DNA of 64,000 bases, from assembly GCF_032334255.1 (NCBI RefSeq), contig NZ_JAUHMF010000001.1, positions 930,001 to 994,000 of the forward strand, written 5' to 3'. Positions 8,801 through 18,320 of the stretch are shown here, one piece after another. The notes beneath the pieces are model-generated. The model saw only the letters and a list, made by a program, of their open reading frames with translations, did no database searches and was not told the DNA's origin. The position numbers and the translations under genes are program-made. Source of the stretch: Thermanaerothrix solaris (GTDB lineage: Bacteria > Chloroflexota > Anaerolineae > Anaerolineales > Anaerolineaceae). Positions within the stretch are counted from its first letter, which is position 1. Each line of letters begins with the position of its first letter.

Positions 8801-11800
8801 TCACTCGCCCGGACGAATAACCCGGTAAATGGCGGTATCGGCATCCTGGTAGACTCTTCGCCAGAGCCGGCCTTCTTGGGCCTCGAATTTGGCTAACCCT
8901 TCCGGTTGGTAAACCGCCTTTTCCAACTGACCCACGATAATATATGAAACGTGATACTGCTCCAAAAAACGCTTGGTTTCTTGGAGGTCGGTCGTGTTGT
9001 AGAAAGACGCAATTGCCACCACCCGTTCCGTCACCCAGGTGTCGGGTAGCAGTGCACGCTGCTGCCGCTGGTGCCAATTCCACCCTACCACCCCCGGCAA
9101 GCCGGTGTAAATTGTGAACCGGTTACCCCAGCGGTATTCGGGGACATTCGCCTCGACAATAACTGGCGATCCTTCTACATTCTCTTGCATCCAGCGAATA
9201 GCGCGATAGTCCTGGCTTAAATCAAGCGTGTGCTCCCCCTCCCAATAAGTTGAAAATGGCATATAAGCCATGCCATCCAGGCTATGAGGCGCGGTCGGGC
9301 TCATACGATCGCGAATTTTATCCAACCCACCCAATAAGGGGAAAAGTAACGCACCTCCCACCAACAAACTGACCCCCACTCTAAAAACATACTGCCAGCC
9401 TGTCTTCCAGAATCGCCGTACCGCGGGCCATAACCAGGTCAGAGCCACGGCAGCGCTGAGCCCTAATAGCACCCAGGCTTGCAGGTAGAACTTGAAGACC
9501 GTGTTCATGCGCCCAATATCACCACGCAAAACCACCAGTTCTACCGCCAACGTGAGCACCAGCGCCATGATGCTCATAACCAACACAGCACGTCGTGAAT
9601 CATCCTGGCGAGGACGCAAGAGGAGTAGCCCTGCCCACAGTACTAAAAGCATAACTGGCCAGGCGATCTCCACCCCAAGGCCATGAGTCAGATAAATCAT
9701 GATCCCGAGGTATACCGCTAATCCAACCAACAAGGGATACCGGTAAGGATAAATGCGCCTCAGGGCTGAAAGTGGTGTGGTCGCCATCCAGATATAGGTC
9801 TCCCAGCCATACCAGAACGTCAAAATGAACAGGAAGACCCCCCAGTGAGTCAGATACGACCAGAAAGGCGAACGAGCGCCACGCCACAGATCTATCGCCG
9901 CATAGGCCTGCCCATACCACTGACTAAATGGGAGATAGAGCAAAAACGACAGTCCGATCAGCGAAACTGCAGCCAAACCTATGGCTATCCAGCGCCTCAG
10001 CCAAGCAGGGAGGTATGGACACCAACCCTCCGGAAGATCAGCATACTGCCAGCCGCTGTAGGTCAACGCCAGCAGGCCCAATCCCAGATAAGTAGGCAAA
10101 TCCCAGGTATTGGTCGGGCGTAAGGCGCCAATGATCAGCCCACCCAGGAAAAAAACCGCCGCCGTCCGTATCGGCCAGGGGAGGTCATCAGAACGTACCC
10201 AGCGCCAAGCCGTGAAGGAAATTGCCAGCGCCCACCCTAACGCCAAAAGGGTCAGCGGCAGCGCAAACAGATGAGCATGCGGATCGGCGTAAAGGAAAGT
10301 AAAGAACGGAAATTCTGTAATCGGTTCACCCGGATAAACACGGCTAGGGATCCAATACCAATCCCCTGGTGCATAGGGTAAATGAGCCCCTGCCACCAAG
10401 CGCCCAAATCCACCTAGTGCCCAAATAATCTGCTGGAGGAAATTTACCCCTTCAATTTGTCCATTTGGGGCAACCAGCCGTTGCAACCCATGCCAGATCA
10501 TGCGCACCGTACCCAGGTTGCCCAGGATCAGCACACCAATGGCCCCCGCCCATCCGCCCAGCCAGGGATGTCCATCTACGTAATATGGATTTTCATGGTC
10601 ACCGCGAACACGTTGGCTAATGGCCCACGCCACCAGATTGTAGCCCGCGCTGAACGCTCCCAACGCTACCAGCGCAAAGAACGAGGGCAAAATGAAATTG
10701 TAAGCAATTGAAGGAACAATTCCCAGCCATTTGGTGGGAACAGCCGCCAACACAAAACCAAAATAGTAGTAGTTAATGTATCCACCCGCGAACCAGGGAT
10801 CATAGGGTGGAAACGTGGTGCTCTTTAGCACTGCATTGAAATAGGAAAAATCCATCGGCTTCTCTCCCCCCTTATAGGGGTGCCAGAGATCCGGATTGCC
10901 AAGGCGAATGAGCAAAAAGAAGAGGAAGAAAGCCAGGGCTAGGGCTTCGATGCGCAGAAAATAGCGCCATTCTTGCCGTAATTCTTGGCGAATGGCCTCA
11001 CGCTGAAGATAACCTAATCCCAGATTTAACATCAGAATTGCTAAGGCGCATAGGGAGATGGTAAATGGCGTAAACGGCACACCCATGGATCCCAGAATCC
11101 ATACCCCCCATCCCAAGCATAGTAATCCTAATATCCGTAACAGCGGATATCCCTTGTCGGGCAGGACCCCAAAAACCAACCGCGCCAAGGGGTAAACCAT
11201 CCACCCCATTAACATTAGCGCAACATACCAGATGATAAGTCCTAACCCGGGATACCGGTTATTCCAGGCCGAGGTGCTAAATAATTCCGACCAAGTCCCT
11301 CCCTTGACCTGTTGAACCCAACGTTCTAGAGGGAGCATTAGCGTTGCCGGGTAAGATTTAAACTGACGCGGGGTTAGCCGGATCACTTTACTTAAGTCCA
11401 CACCGCCCAATACCGCACGCACCTGTGCCGGGTTGTAATCGGCCTGTTTCTTAAAGATCAACACCTTGGGATGATCGTAAACCGTGAACGCTTCCTCAGC
11501 AAATTGTGTGTTGAAACGTAACGAACCCAGGTTAGGGTCACTCTGGAAAACTGCTACCAACTCAAAGCCCAACTTACCTTCAAACATACCCGGCTGGGCT
11601 ACACTATAGCACCAAAGTATGGACGTCTCTTCTGGACAGCCCAACAAATTGCGATAATAAACCGTTGTCAACGGATAACGTTCGGGTACACGGGTCGTTG
11701 TCCCCCATTGGCGATTGGACGTGATGAAAATATAATCAGCCTGATCGAGAATAGAGAGAAAGCGCGCCAGTTTGTCTTCGTTGTCATCCCAATACATCTC

Positions 11801-14071
11801 AAAGTTCAAACCACTGCGGTAAATCCCCCCATAGGGATCATAACCATCCAGGCGTAAAGGCAGTCCATCATCCCAAGTGGATTCATGCGCTGGTGCACTG
11901 CCGTAAATCGCAAGGTCGCCTTCACCGGCTGTGATATCTAATGCAAGAAGGTAGCTTTTATTCTTCTCGATCTGAATTGGGTTCTCCAATGTAATCGCAT
12001 AGGATTCCCCACGCGGATCGCTCAATGCGCGGAAAACTCCCTCAAATTCAATTGTGGTTAAGGTTATACCGCTCGCCGAATCTAAGATTTGCAAACGCAG
12101 CGTTTTTATATCCCCCAGGCCTCTCCAATCCACAATGCGGTTGAGCAAAACTTGTGACAACGTCCCGGACTGCACCGCTGTGAATGGAATGACCAGCCCC
12201 TGCCCCAAGCGCAAAGGTTCAACTAGTGCCGGGATCACGGTGAGCCGCTGGGAAACCTGGGCATTACCTAATTGGATCGCACCGTTCAGACGCAGTAAGC
12301 GCCCTTCACCTTCCAAACGGACTTCGAACCAGTAAGGGTGGCCGGCCACAAGGGTTACCACTGAATCAAATGGGATAACGCGGTTCGCTTGTTCCTCAGG
12401 GGTGGCAAAGGTATCGGTTAGTTGTGAAATTGCCAGAACCTCTCCTTCACCTTGCCCTAAAACAAATTGCACATTTTTCAAATCGGAACCCAGAGCCGGG
12501 TCATAAATGGCCGTAATCCAAGCCTGAGTCACACGCCAATCTTCAGTCGGTGTAAATACCCAACGAAGAGGGTGTTGAGCGGTCAAGGATACTCCCTCTC
12601 GGATTGGCAACGGCTGGTTAACCGTTTCTGATCCGGTCTGGATGCGCAAATTGATCGGGCCGGGCACATGCTGATAAATCCAACGGCTGGCCGCCACGCG
12701 GGTCACCGGACGGGTATAGATGCGGGTGAAAGCAAACGCCCATAAAAAAGAACCTATCAAAACCAAGCCCCCCAAAACCACCGCCAGCAAACGGTACGGG
12801 TTAATCCTTCTCACCGCCCGTGAGTGCAAGCCATTTAATAGGGCTTTATTCCACAATGTGATGATCGCCCAGGCGGCAATGATTGCCAGCGCAGGATATA
12901 CCGGAAGTTGATAGCGCATGGCACGGGTGAAGTTCAGGCTCTGCCAAGAAAAATACAATCCAGTCCATGCCCACAATAAGACGTGCTCACGCCAAGCCCC
13001 TCTGATAATACGATACCCCATCCATAAAAACCCCACCCACGCCAAAAGTCCCAATGGCCAGCCCAACCCCCACCTTACCATGTTCACCCAGGCAAAGGTT
13101 AACGGACGCCGCGCCCACTGCAACGCTGGGGGAAAATCTACATCCCCATTGCTCAAGGTGCTCAACTCACGCAGGTTATCCACCCAGCGTGGATTAATAG
13201 CCAGCCCCCAAAAGCCCGGTCCACTGAACGCATAAGGTTGAAAGATGCGAAAGGTGAAAAAGGCTACTACTACGGCCAGCGCCAGGTTACGCACCATCCC
13301 AAGGCTAAGCCGACCGCGCATTTGCGGGGTTGGCACACGAGAATAACGAATGAGAGCCGCTATTGGCAACAGGATAGCAACAGGGAGGGTGCTCACTTTG
13401 GAAGCCAGCGCCAAACCCAACCCGAGTCCGAACAAAAGATAGAATCCCACCGGTTCGTCCAAGCGGCGTGCGGAAGTGTTATCCTGACTCTCAGAGGGTA
13501 ATGGCGCCGTCATCACCCGCACGGCGGCGTAAAATGCCAAGTAGAGAAACGCGTTGGCAAATGTATCTACCGTAAAATAGTGCGAGAGTTGAATCTGCAA
13601 TACAGCCAGGGCGGCAAACCCTGCCGCCAGCGCCCCTATTGCGTAACGGCGATAGAGATGCCGCGCGATATGATAAACCAGGAAAACGGTCAGCAGGTCA
13701 GCCAGGGCTGAAAGCACACGACCCACGAGATAAATTTCGCCGTAACCGGTTTTGCCCAGTGCCTCACCCACCCATCGCGTCAGGAACAACGGAAATGTAC
13801 CATACACATAAAAGCCATAACCCACGACATGAGGATTAAGCGATGAGGTAGCCGTATTGAAATAATCCCCTAGGCTTCCCGGCGTGTGGATGGAACTGGC
13901 AACCATAGTCATGAATCGCTCATCGGGATGAAGGTGTTGCTCTTCATCCCAATCCAATCCAATCAACCGAAAATAAGCCCCCACTATTAAAATGACAAGT
14001 AACAGCACATCCCAAAACAGGCGCCGAGGCTTAATCGTTGAGGTTTCTTTCATAATAGAGGCTTCAACCAT
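8801..14071 (-). CDS. Giant membrane protein: GT39-like domain fused to DUF2298 (Chlor_Arch_YYY) domain
   Basis: 1756 residues in one uninterrupted frame. The N-terminal 430 residues resemble a GT39 glycosyltransferase (RLIGLDWDEEQHLHPDERFM in the first loop, then many membrane spans). A soluble, beta-rich region at about 430-940 follows. The C-terminal half, from about 960, is a second polytopic block carrying YINYYYFGF, the signature that named the Chlor_Arch_YYY/DUF2298 family. That family is reported mainly from Chloroflexota and archaea and has no established function. The ATG at 14071 has a GGCGGA site about nine bases upstream; the ATG at 14053 is an alternative. It sits between two other GT39 genes, so a role in building or exporting a surface glycan is likely but unproven. 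Confidence 0.85.
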   Translation of the reverse strand: MVEASIMKETSTIKPRRLFWDVLLLVILIVGAYFRLIGLDWDEEQHLHPDERFMTMVASSIHTPGSLGDYFNTATSSLNPHVVGYGFYVYGTFPLFLTRWVGEALGKTGYGEIYLVGRVLSALADLLTVFLVYHIARHLYRRYAIGALAAGFAALAVLQIQLSHYFTVDTFANAFLYLAFYAAVRVMTAPLPSESQDNTSARRLDEPVGFYLLFGLGLGLALASKVSTLPVAILLPIAALIRYSRVPTPQMRGRLSLGMVRNLALAVVVAFFTFRIFQPYAFSGPGFWGLAINPRWVDNLRELSTLSNGDVDFPPALQWARRPLTFAWVNMVRWGLGWPLGLLAWVGFLWMGYRIIRGAWREHVLLWAWTGLYFSWQSLNFTRAMRYQLPVYPALAIIAAWAIITLWNKALLNGLHSRAVRRINPYRLLAVVLGGLVLIGSFLWAFAFTRIYTRPVTRVAASRWIYQHVPGPINLRIQTGSETVNQPLPIREGVSLTAQHPLRWVFTPTEDWRVTQAWITAIYDPALGSDLKNVQFVLGQGEGEVLAISQLTDTFATPEEQANRVIPFDSVVTLVAGHPYWFEVRLEGEGRLLRLNGAIQLGNAQVSQRLTVIPALVEPLRLGQGLVIPFTAVQSGTLSQVLLNRIVDWRGLGDIKTLRLQILDSASGITLTTIEFEGVFRALSDPRGESYAITLENPIQIEKNKSYLLALDITAGEGDLAIYGSAPAHESTWDDGLPLRLDGYDPYGGIYRSGLNFEMYWDDNEDKLARFLSILDQADYIFITSNRQWGTTTRVPERYPLTTVYYRNLLGCPEETSILWCYSVAQPGMFEGKLGFELVAVFQSDPNLGSLRFNTQFAEEAFTVYDHPKVLIFKKQADYNPAQVRAVLGGVDLSKVIRLTPRQFKSYPATLMLPLERWVQQVKGGTWSELFSTSAWNNRYPGLGLIIWYVALMLMGWMVYPLARLVFGVLPDKGYPLLRILGLLCLGWGVWILGSMGVPFTPFTISLCALAILMLNLGLGYLQREAIRQELRQEWRYFLRIEALALAFFLFFLLIRLGNPDLWHPYKGGEKPMDFSYFNAVLKSTTFPPYDPWFAGGYINYYYFGFVLAAVPTKWLGIVPSIAYNFILPSFFALVALGAFSAGYNLVAWAISQRVRGDHENPYYVDGHPWLGGWAGAIGVLILGNLGTVRMIWHGLQRLVAPNGQIEGVNFLQQIIWALGGFGRLVAGAHLPYAPGDWYWIPSRVYPGEPITEFPFFTFLYADPHAHLFALPLTLLALGWALAISFTAWRWVRSDDLPWPIRTAAVFFLGGLIIGALRPTNTWDLPTYLGLGLLALTYSGWQYADLPEGWCPYLPAWLRRWIAIGLAAVSLIGLSFLLYLPFSQWYGQAYAAIDLWRGARSPFWSYLTHWGVFLFILTFWYGWETYIWMATTPLSALRRIYPYRYPLLVGLAVYLGIMIYLTHGLGVEIAWPVMLLVLWAGLLLLRPRQDDSRRAVLVMSIMALVLTLAVELVVLRGDIGRMNTVFKFYLQAWVLLGLSAAVALTWLWPAVRRFWKTGWQYVFRVGVSLLVGGALLFPLLGGLDKIRDRMSPTAPHSLDGMAYMPFSTYWEGEHTLDLSQDYRAIRWMQENVEGSPVIVEANVPEYRWGNRFTIYTGLPGVVGWNWHQRQQRALLPDTWVTERVVAIASFYNTTDLQETKRFLEQYHVSYIIVGQLEKAVYQPEGLAKFEAQEGRLWRRVYQDADTAIYRVIRPGE

Positions 14072-14092
14072 ATTATGATCCGCCTGTAAGTC

Positions 14093-16249
14093 CTAGGGTG
14101 TCGTGGGAGGGACAAAAAAGATCAAGAAATCTTTGCCCTCACGGTGACTGTCATAATAATAGAGAAACCCCGTCGGGTAAAGTTGGCGCAGTTTATCCAA
14201 AGCGGCCTGATCCTCGGGTTTTAGAATAAACAACTTGGCCCCGAGTTGATCAAGTGTCTTCTCAAAATCTTGAGGCCACAGCGCATAGTCCTTCAGTGGA
14301 TAGCCCGCGTTGATCCCTACCAACCGCGTGTCAACCCAATAGGGATAAGGGACAACGTATGCCGAATCAGGGTCGCCTATTGAATCGGCAAACGCTCGAA
14401 TCACATGCCCGATTTGCGATGTATTCCAGGCCCCGGCCATAAACTGCCGATCGAATTGACGAAACACTAAGTCAAAGTTCTGATAACCGATTCCGATCAA
14501 AAGCGCCGCTCCGGTTAATGTAGCAGCCATTCGACCCAGCCGGGGTTGAAGATTATTGACCATGGTCTGCAAAAAGGAAATCAAACCAATCGCCGCGATG
14601 ATAAAGACCGGCACAATCGCCCCACCAGTGCGATTAAGCGAAGGATTTTCCTCAGGGAAAGCCAACGAAAGAATGGAGGGCATCATGAGCATAGGTATCG
14701 AAAGCAAGAGGAAAAGATCCACCCAATGGCGCTTGCGGAGGTAACGCCCCCCTACTACCACCAAACCAAGAAAATAAAGCACCGCCGTGAAAATGTCTAG
14801 TGCCGGGCGGCCAGGAATGGAGTGCACCCAGATGTTCCCGTTATCATAAAAGAACATCACCAAGGCTTTTCCTAAATTACTTAGGAAGATTTGCCATACC
14901 GGCGCTGGATACGGCCGTTCAATGGCGCTCAGTCGGGTCAACGCGCGGAAGGCAAACATGTCCGGCTGTTCCATCATATACCGCAAAAGAGGCAAAAATA
15001 CCACCAGCGCCGTGAAAGCCAGCATTCCAAAAGCCCACATGGATGCCCAACGCCGCCCTTCAGAATGGCGATGGAGTAAATACAAAACCAGCGCCAGAAC
15101 CATGACCGCGGGCAGAAGTCGGGTGGGGCTGTAACCGTGCAAACCAACCCCCAGAGCTAGTCCCGACCAGATAAAATCGTTGCGGTTTCCATGCCTTAGG
15201 CCACGGATAAGAAAATATAGCGCTGGCGCTACTGCCATCGGATAAAGAGGAAAACGCAACCCCACTCGCGAAATCACATTCGGCCAATAGGCCATCCCAG
15301 CCAGGAGAAAGGCCGTTAATCCCGTCCATTTTCCCCCAATTTCCTTGCCTAAAAGATAGATAAAAGGCAGTGTAATGAATCCAGCCAGCGCTGTACCGAG
15401 TTTCAAACTCATGAAAGACAAACCCGTTCCAGCGACAACCGCGATCAGCGCCGTCAGATACATCTGAAACGCCTCTCGCCCGGTATTGCGGGGGAAGAAA
15501 ATAGACGTCTGACCCTGCAACACATCTGCTACATCCAGTAATTTTTCAGCATGATCGCTGAACATCTCCCCCAGCACACTATCCAAGCGGTAGAAACGGA
15601 AGAAGGCCACAACCAAGGTAGCCAAACTTAGCAAAATAGCCCAACGCGAGATAGTTATTGTCCACCCGGGTTGACGCAGGAAGGTCAGCCAATCACGCCG
15701 ATTATGCGACCGCTGCCCAGGGAGGATAAACGCTACCAAGGTGGCTACCAATGCCCCCAACCAAAGCACCAGATTAAACACCGTAAACCGGTTTCCCCCT
15801 AGGGCAATAAAGGCCAACGGTAATAATCCAGTGGCCAGAAGCGCGGCGCGAGTTTGCACCCTCAACGGCATAGGAGGGGGAGAATCCTCATTGATGAGTG
15901 AAGGGATTTGCCATTCCCGTCTCCCAATGGCTGCTACCAGGGCCACAAATGCCAAAGCATAGATTATAACGGCCACCCAGGGTGAGCCCTGACGCGGTGG
16001 TTCCAGTAGACGTTGGGCCAGAAGTGCCAACCCCACCGCCAAGAGACTTGACCAGGGAACTCGGAATCCGACCCGTTGTTCTGGGAAAATCTGGCCAGGG
16101 CTTTCAGGTTCTGGTATTGACGCAACTGGGCGTTCTAGTGGCGATGGAGATGCGGATTGGGATTCTTCTAACGGAGGAATGGCCGGGGGTCTACCCCGCC
16201 AGGGCGTCAGTAGGGCTTTCACGAAATCCAGAATGGTCGGCTCTTTCAT
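14093..16249 (-). CDS. GT39-family membrane glycosyltransferase with cytoplasmic proline-rich N-terminus
   Basis: 718 residues. The first 70 are hydrophilic and rich in Pro and Ser, and the rest is strongly hydrophobic with many spans. The loop VLGEMFSDHAEKLLDV occupies the place of the acidic catalytic loop in GT39 enzymes, and the motif SRVGLRFPLYPMAVAPALYF is typical of this family. It presumably uses a polyprenyl-phosphate sugar donor. The start at 16249 has no good ribosome binding site, but no better in-frame start is visible. It is the first gene of the six-gene minus-strand run, directly behind a strong promoter. Confidence 0.78.
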   Translation of the reverse strand: MKEPTILDFVKALLTPWRGRPPAIPPLEESQSASPSPLERPVASIPEPESPGQIFPEQRVGFRVPWSSLLAVGLALLAQRLLEPPRQGSPWVAVIIYALAFVALVAAIGRREWQIPSLINEDSPPPMPLRVQTRAALLATGLLPLAFIALGGNRFTVFNLVLWLGALVATLVAFILPGQRSHNRRDWLTFLRQPGWTITISRWAILLSLATLVVAFFRFYRLDSVLGEMFSDHAEKLLDVADVLQGQTSIFFPRNTGREAFQMYLTALIAVVAGTGLSFMSLKLGTALAGFITLPFIYLLGKEIGGKWTGLTAFLLAGMAYWPNVISRVGLRFPLYPMAVAPALYFLIRGLRHGNRNDFIWSGLALGVGLHGYSPTRLLPAVMVLALVLYLLHRHSEGRRWASMWAFGMLAFTALVVFLPLLRYMMEQPDMFAFRALTRLSAIERPYPAPVWQIFLSNLGKALVMFFYDNGNIWVHSIPGRPALDIFTAVLYFLGLVVVGGRYLRKRHWVDLFLLLSIPMLMMPSILSLAFPEENPSLNRTGGAIVPVFIIAAIGLISFLQTMVNNLQPRLGRMAATLTGAALLIGIGYQNFDLVFRQFDRQFMAGAWNTSQIGHVIRAFADSIGDPDSAYVVPYPYWVDTRLVGINAGYPLKDYALWPQDFEKTLDQLGAKLFILKPEDQAALDKLRQLYPTGFLYYYDSHREGKDFLIFFVPPTTP

Positions 16250-16309
16250 GATTGATATGTCTTTTGCGGGTTCGCGTTCTTTTCAGCGGATCATTCCGAT
16301 TGAGTGTAT

Positions 16310-16338
16310 ATCATAATTCAAGACCAGGGGGCTGACAA
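16310..16338 (-). promoter_or_regulatory. Promoter of the six-gene glycosyltransferase-cmk-kinase run
   Basis: On the minus strand TTGTCA (16333-16338) and TATGAT (16310-16315) are separated by exactly 17 bases, each matching 5 of 6 consensus positions. Transcription would start about 54 bases ahead of the GT39 start. The rest of 16250-16405 is the divergent control region shared with the methyltransferase gene; I see no convincing plus-strand promoter in it. Confidence 0.65.
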
Positions 16339-16405
16339 GCGCTGCCTTACTCAATAACGGTTGTGCTAAACTTATTTTTAGTAGTGCGATGCACACAGAG
16401 ATGAC

Positions 16406-17506
16406 ATGATGAAATCAGTAACCCCTCTTGCTCTGGATACCATTCTGGAAGGTGATTGCCTTGAAATTCTGCCCCAATTACCTTCCGGGGTCGTGGATAT
16501 GGTATTCGCGGATCCACCTTACAACCTGCAATTACGAAATGCTCTTTACCGCCCCAACTTCACCCGCGTGGATGCCGTTGATGATCATTGGGATCAGTTT
16601 GAGTCCTTCGCGGCATATGATGCCTTTACCCGTGCTTGGCTTTCCGAGTGCCGCCGTATCCTCAAAGATACCGGAACCCTCTGGGTGATTGGGACTTACC
16701 ATAACATCTATCGAGTCGGTGCCATTTTACAAGAGTTGGGATTCTGGATTCTCAATGATTTAGTCTGGATCAAAACCAACCCCACCCCTAATTTTCATGG
16801 CACCCGCTTTACCAATGCCCACGAAACATTAATTTGGGCCCAAAAAGTAAAAGGCAGAAAATATACCTTCAACTATCACGCTATGAAGGCGCTCAACGAT
16901 GACCTACAAATGCGGTCTGACTGGTATTTGCCCACCTGCATTGGCAATGAACGCATTCGTATTAACGGCGAAAAAGCCCACGCTACCCAAAAACCCGAAG
17001 CCCTTCTTTATCGCATTATTCTGGCATCAACCCAACCCGGTGATATCATTTTAGACCCATTTTTCGGCACCGGGACAACCGGGGCCGTAGCGAAGAAACT
17101 CCATCGCCACTTTGTAGGCATTGAACGCGATCCCAGATACGTGAACATTGCGCGCGCTCGCATCGAAGAAACAACCCCCGCCCCTCTTTCGGCGGTAATA
17201 CTGAACGAACCTCGACGCCGTCCACGTATCCCGTTTGGGGCTCTGCTAGAGGCCGGCCTACTCCAACCCGGACAAATTCTCTATTTTCGCGGTAATACCC
17301 CCGAGGCTACGATCCAGGCCAACGGACATCTTCGTTGTGGTAATCTAACCGGTTCAATTCACACCTTAGCACGGGCCATGCTCAATAATGCCCCGTGCAA
17401 TGGATGGGAACTCTGGCATTTCCGCGATACCGAGGGCAATCTGCACCCCATTAATGAATTGCGGCAGAAACTGATCCAGGAGTCATCAAGGGGCCAAAGC
17501 GATTAA
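16406..17506 (+). CDS. ccrM: CcrM-like orphan DNA adenine methyltransferase (predicted GANTC-specific)
   Basis: 366 residues with the order of motifs found in beta-class amino-methyltransferases: catalytic DPPYN at 36-40 first, then the SAM-binding FFGTGTTG at 219-226. Stretches such as VDAVDDHWDQFESFAAYD, GFWILNDLVWIKTNP and ATQKPEALLYRIIL closely follow alphaproteobacterial CcrM. The C-terminal 100 residues (RIPFGALLEAGLL, NGWELWHF) form the RAMA-type domain that CcrM uses for DNA recognition. GANTC specificity is inferred from this likeness. No restriction endonuclease gene is beside it, so it looks like a solitary regulatory methylase. ATG at 16406 or 16409. Its stop overlaps the stop of the convergent neighbour within the tetranucleotide TTAA. 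Confidence 0.88.
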   Translation: MMKSVTPLALDTILEGDCLEILPQLPSGVVDMVFADPPYNLQLRNALYRPNFTRVDAVDDHWDQFESFAAYDAFTRAWLSECRRILKDTGTLWVIGTYHNIYRVGAILQELGFWILNDLVWIKTNPTPNFHGTRFTNAHETLIWAQKVKGRKYTFNYHAMKALNDDLQMRSDWYLPTCIGNERIRINGEKAHATQKPEALLYRIILASTQPGDIILDPFFGTGTTGAVAKKLHRHFVGIERDPRYVNIARARIEETTPAPLSAVILNEPRRRPRIPFGALLEAGLLQPGQILYFRGNTPEATIQANGHLRCGNLTGSIHTLARAMLNNAPCNGWELWHFRDTEGNLHPINELRQKLIQESSRGQSD

Positions 17507-18318
17507 GATCGCCGCGCAATGTAAAACGTATAAACCCCATTTTCACACTCTGCCGGTTGATCAAAGTAAGGTTGAACAACCCGTCGGGTTAGTGCCAGAT
17601 TCCATGGGTACGGCGCCAAAATCCATTTACCGGTCAATTTCCGCGCGACCAATGAGGGCAGGCCAAAGTAATGTCCCCATTCCAGACAAGCCAGAGCCCC
17701 GGGCGAGAAATAATGCCAGTAGTTTTCCAAAGCAAAGCCCGCCCTCTCGAGCCGTTCTTGCCAGCGCGGAACATCATCACAATGATAATGCCGTGAAATA
17801 CGATTGAAGAAGCGTTGATAAGCACCGGCGAGCCCACACCAACCCAAGCGCTTGAGGAAACGCGCCACCGAAAGCGAGGGGGCAAAACGATGATTCGGCA
17901 CACAGAAGATAAAGGGAGCACCTGGGCGCAGAACCCGTGCAACCTCACATAAAACATTATCTACGTCAGGGATATGTTCAAGAACAGAGTTGCTGACCGC
18001 ACTGGCAAAAGTTGCGCGACCAAAGGGTAAGGCATCTCCATAGCCGCGCAATACCCAGCGATAGCCCCCATACCCCCGCGCCAAGGGTAAAACCCGAGGA
18101 TCGGGATCAAGGCCAACATCCAAAGGTTCATCAAAGGTCACGCTGGCAAAATGACCATCTCCGCAACCGATATCCAATACCGGACGTGGCAAGTGCAACC
18201 CCTGGTAAAAACGCGCCTCAACCGCCCGCAGTAATGCCCGAAAATAAGGCAATTCGCGTAAATGCAACCAAAGAAAATCTCGTCCTGATGGCTGACTTGA
18301 CGCCGAAGGTGTGTCCAT
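17503..18318 (-). CDS. SAM-dependent methyltransferase (class I, Methyltransf_11 type)
   Basis: 271 residues with a Rossmann SAM-binding motif VLDIGCGDGHF near residue 48, the acidic beta-2 position (GLDPDP), and the motif NSVLEHIPDVDNVLCEVARVL before the post-core region. It probably methylates a small molecule or lipid-linked sugar. It lies 2 bases downstream of a GT4 glycosyltransferase gene and in the same run as a nucleotide-sugar epimerase and a flippase-like protein, so modification of a surface glycan or glycolipid is the best guess. The substrate cannot be read from the sequence. Confidence 0.8.
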   Translation of the reverse strand: MDTPSASSQPSGRDFLWLHLRELPYFRALLRAVEARFYQGLHLPRPVLDIGCGDGHFASVTFDEPLDVGLDPDPRVLPLARGYGGYRWVLRGYGDALPFGRATFASAVSNSVLEHIPDVDNVLCEVARVLRPGAPFIFCVPNHRFAPSLSVARFLKRLGWCGLAGAYQRFFNRISRHYHCDDVPRWQERLERAGFALENYWHYFSPGALACLEWGHYFGLPSLVARKLTGKWILAPYPWNLALTRRVVQPYFDQPAECENGVYTFYIARRS

Positions 18319-18320
18319 AA

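Noticed and set aside
8794..8844. Longer N-terminus for the GT39 protein
   Set aside because: It would run into the preceding gene. The ATG at 8793 has a good ribosome binding site and a typical start.
17503..17506. Convergent genes sharing stop codons in TTAA, as a possible frameshift or truncation
   Set aside because: Both proteins end at family-typical positions. Short 3' overlaps are normal in such compact genomes; the 7-base overlap at 28098-28104 is the same.
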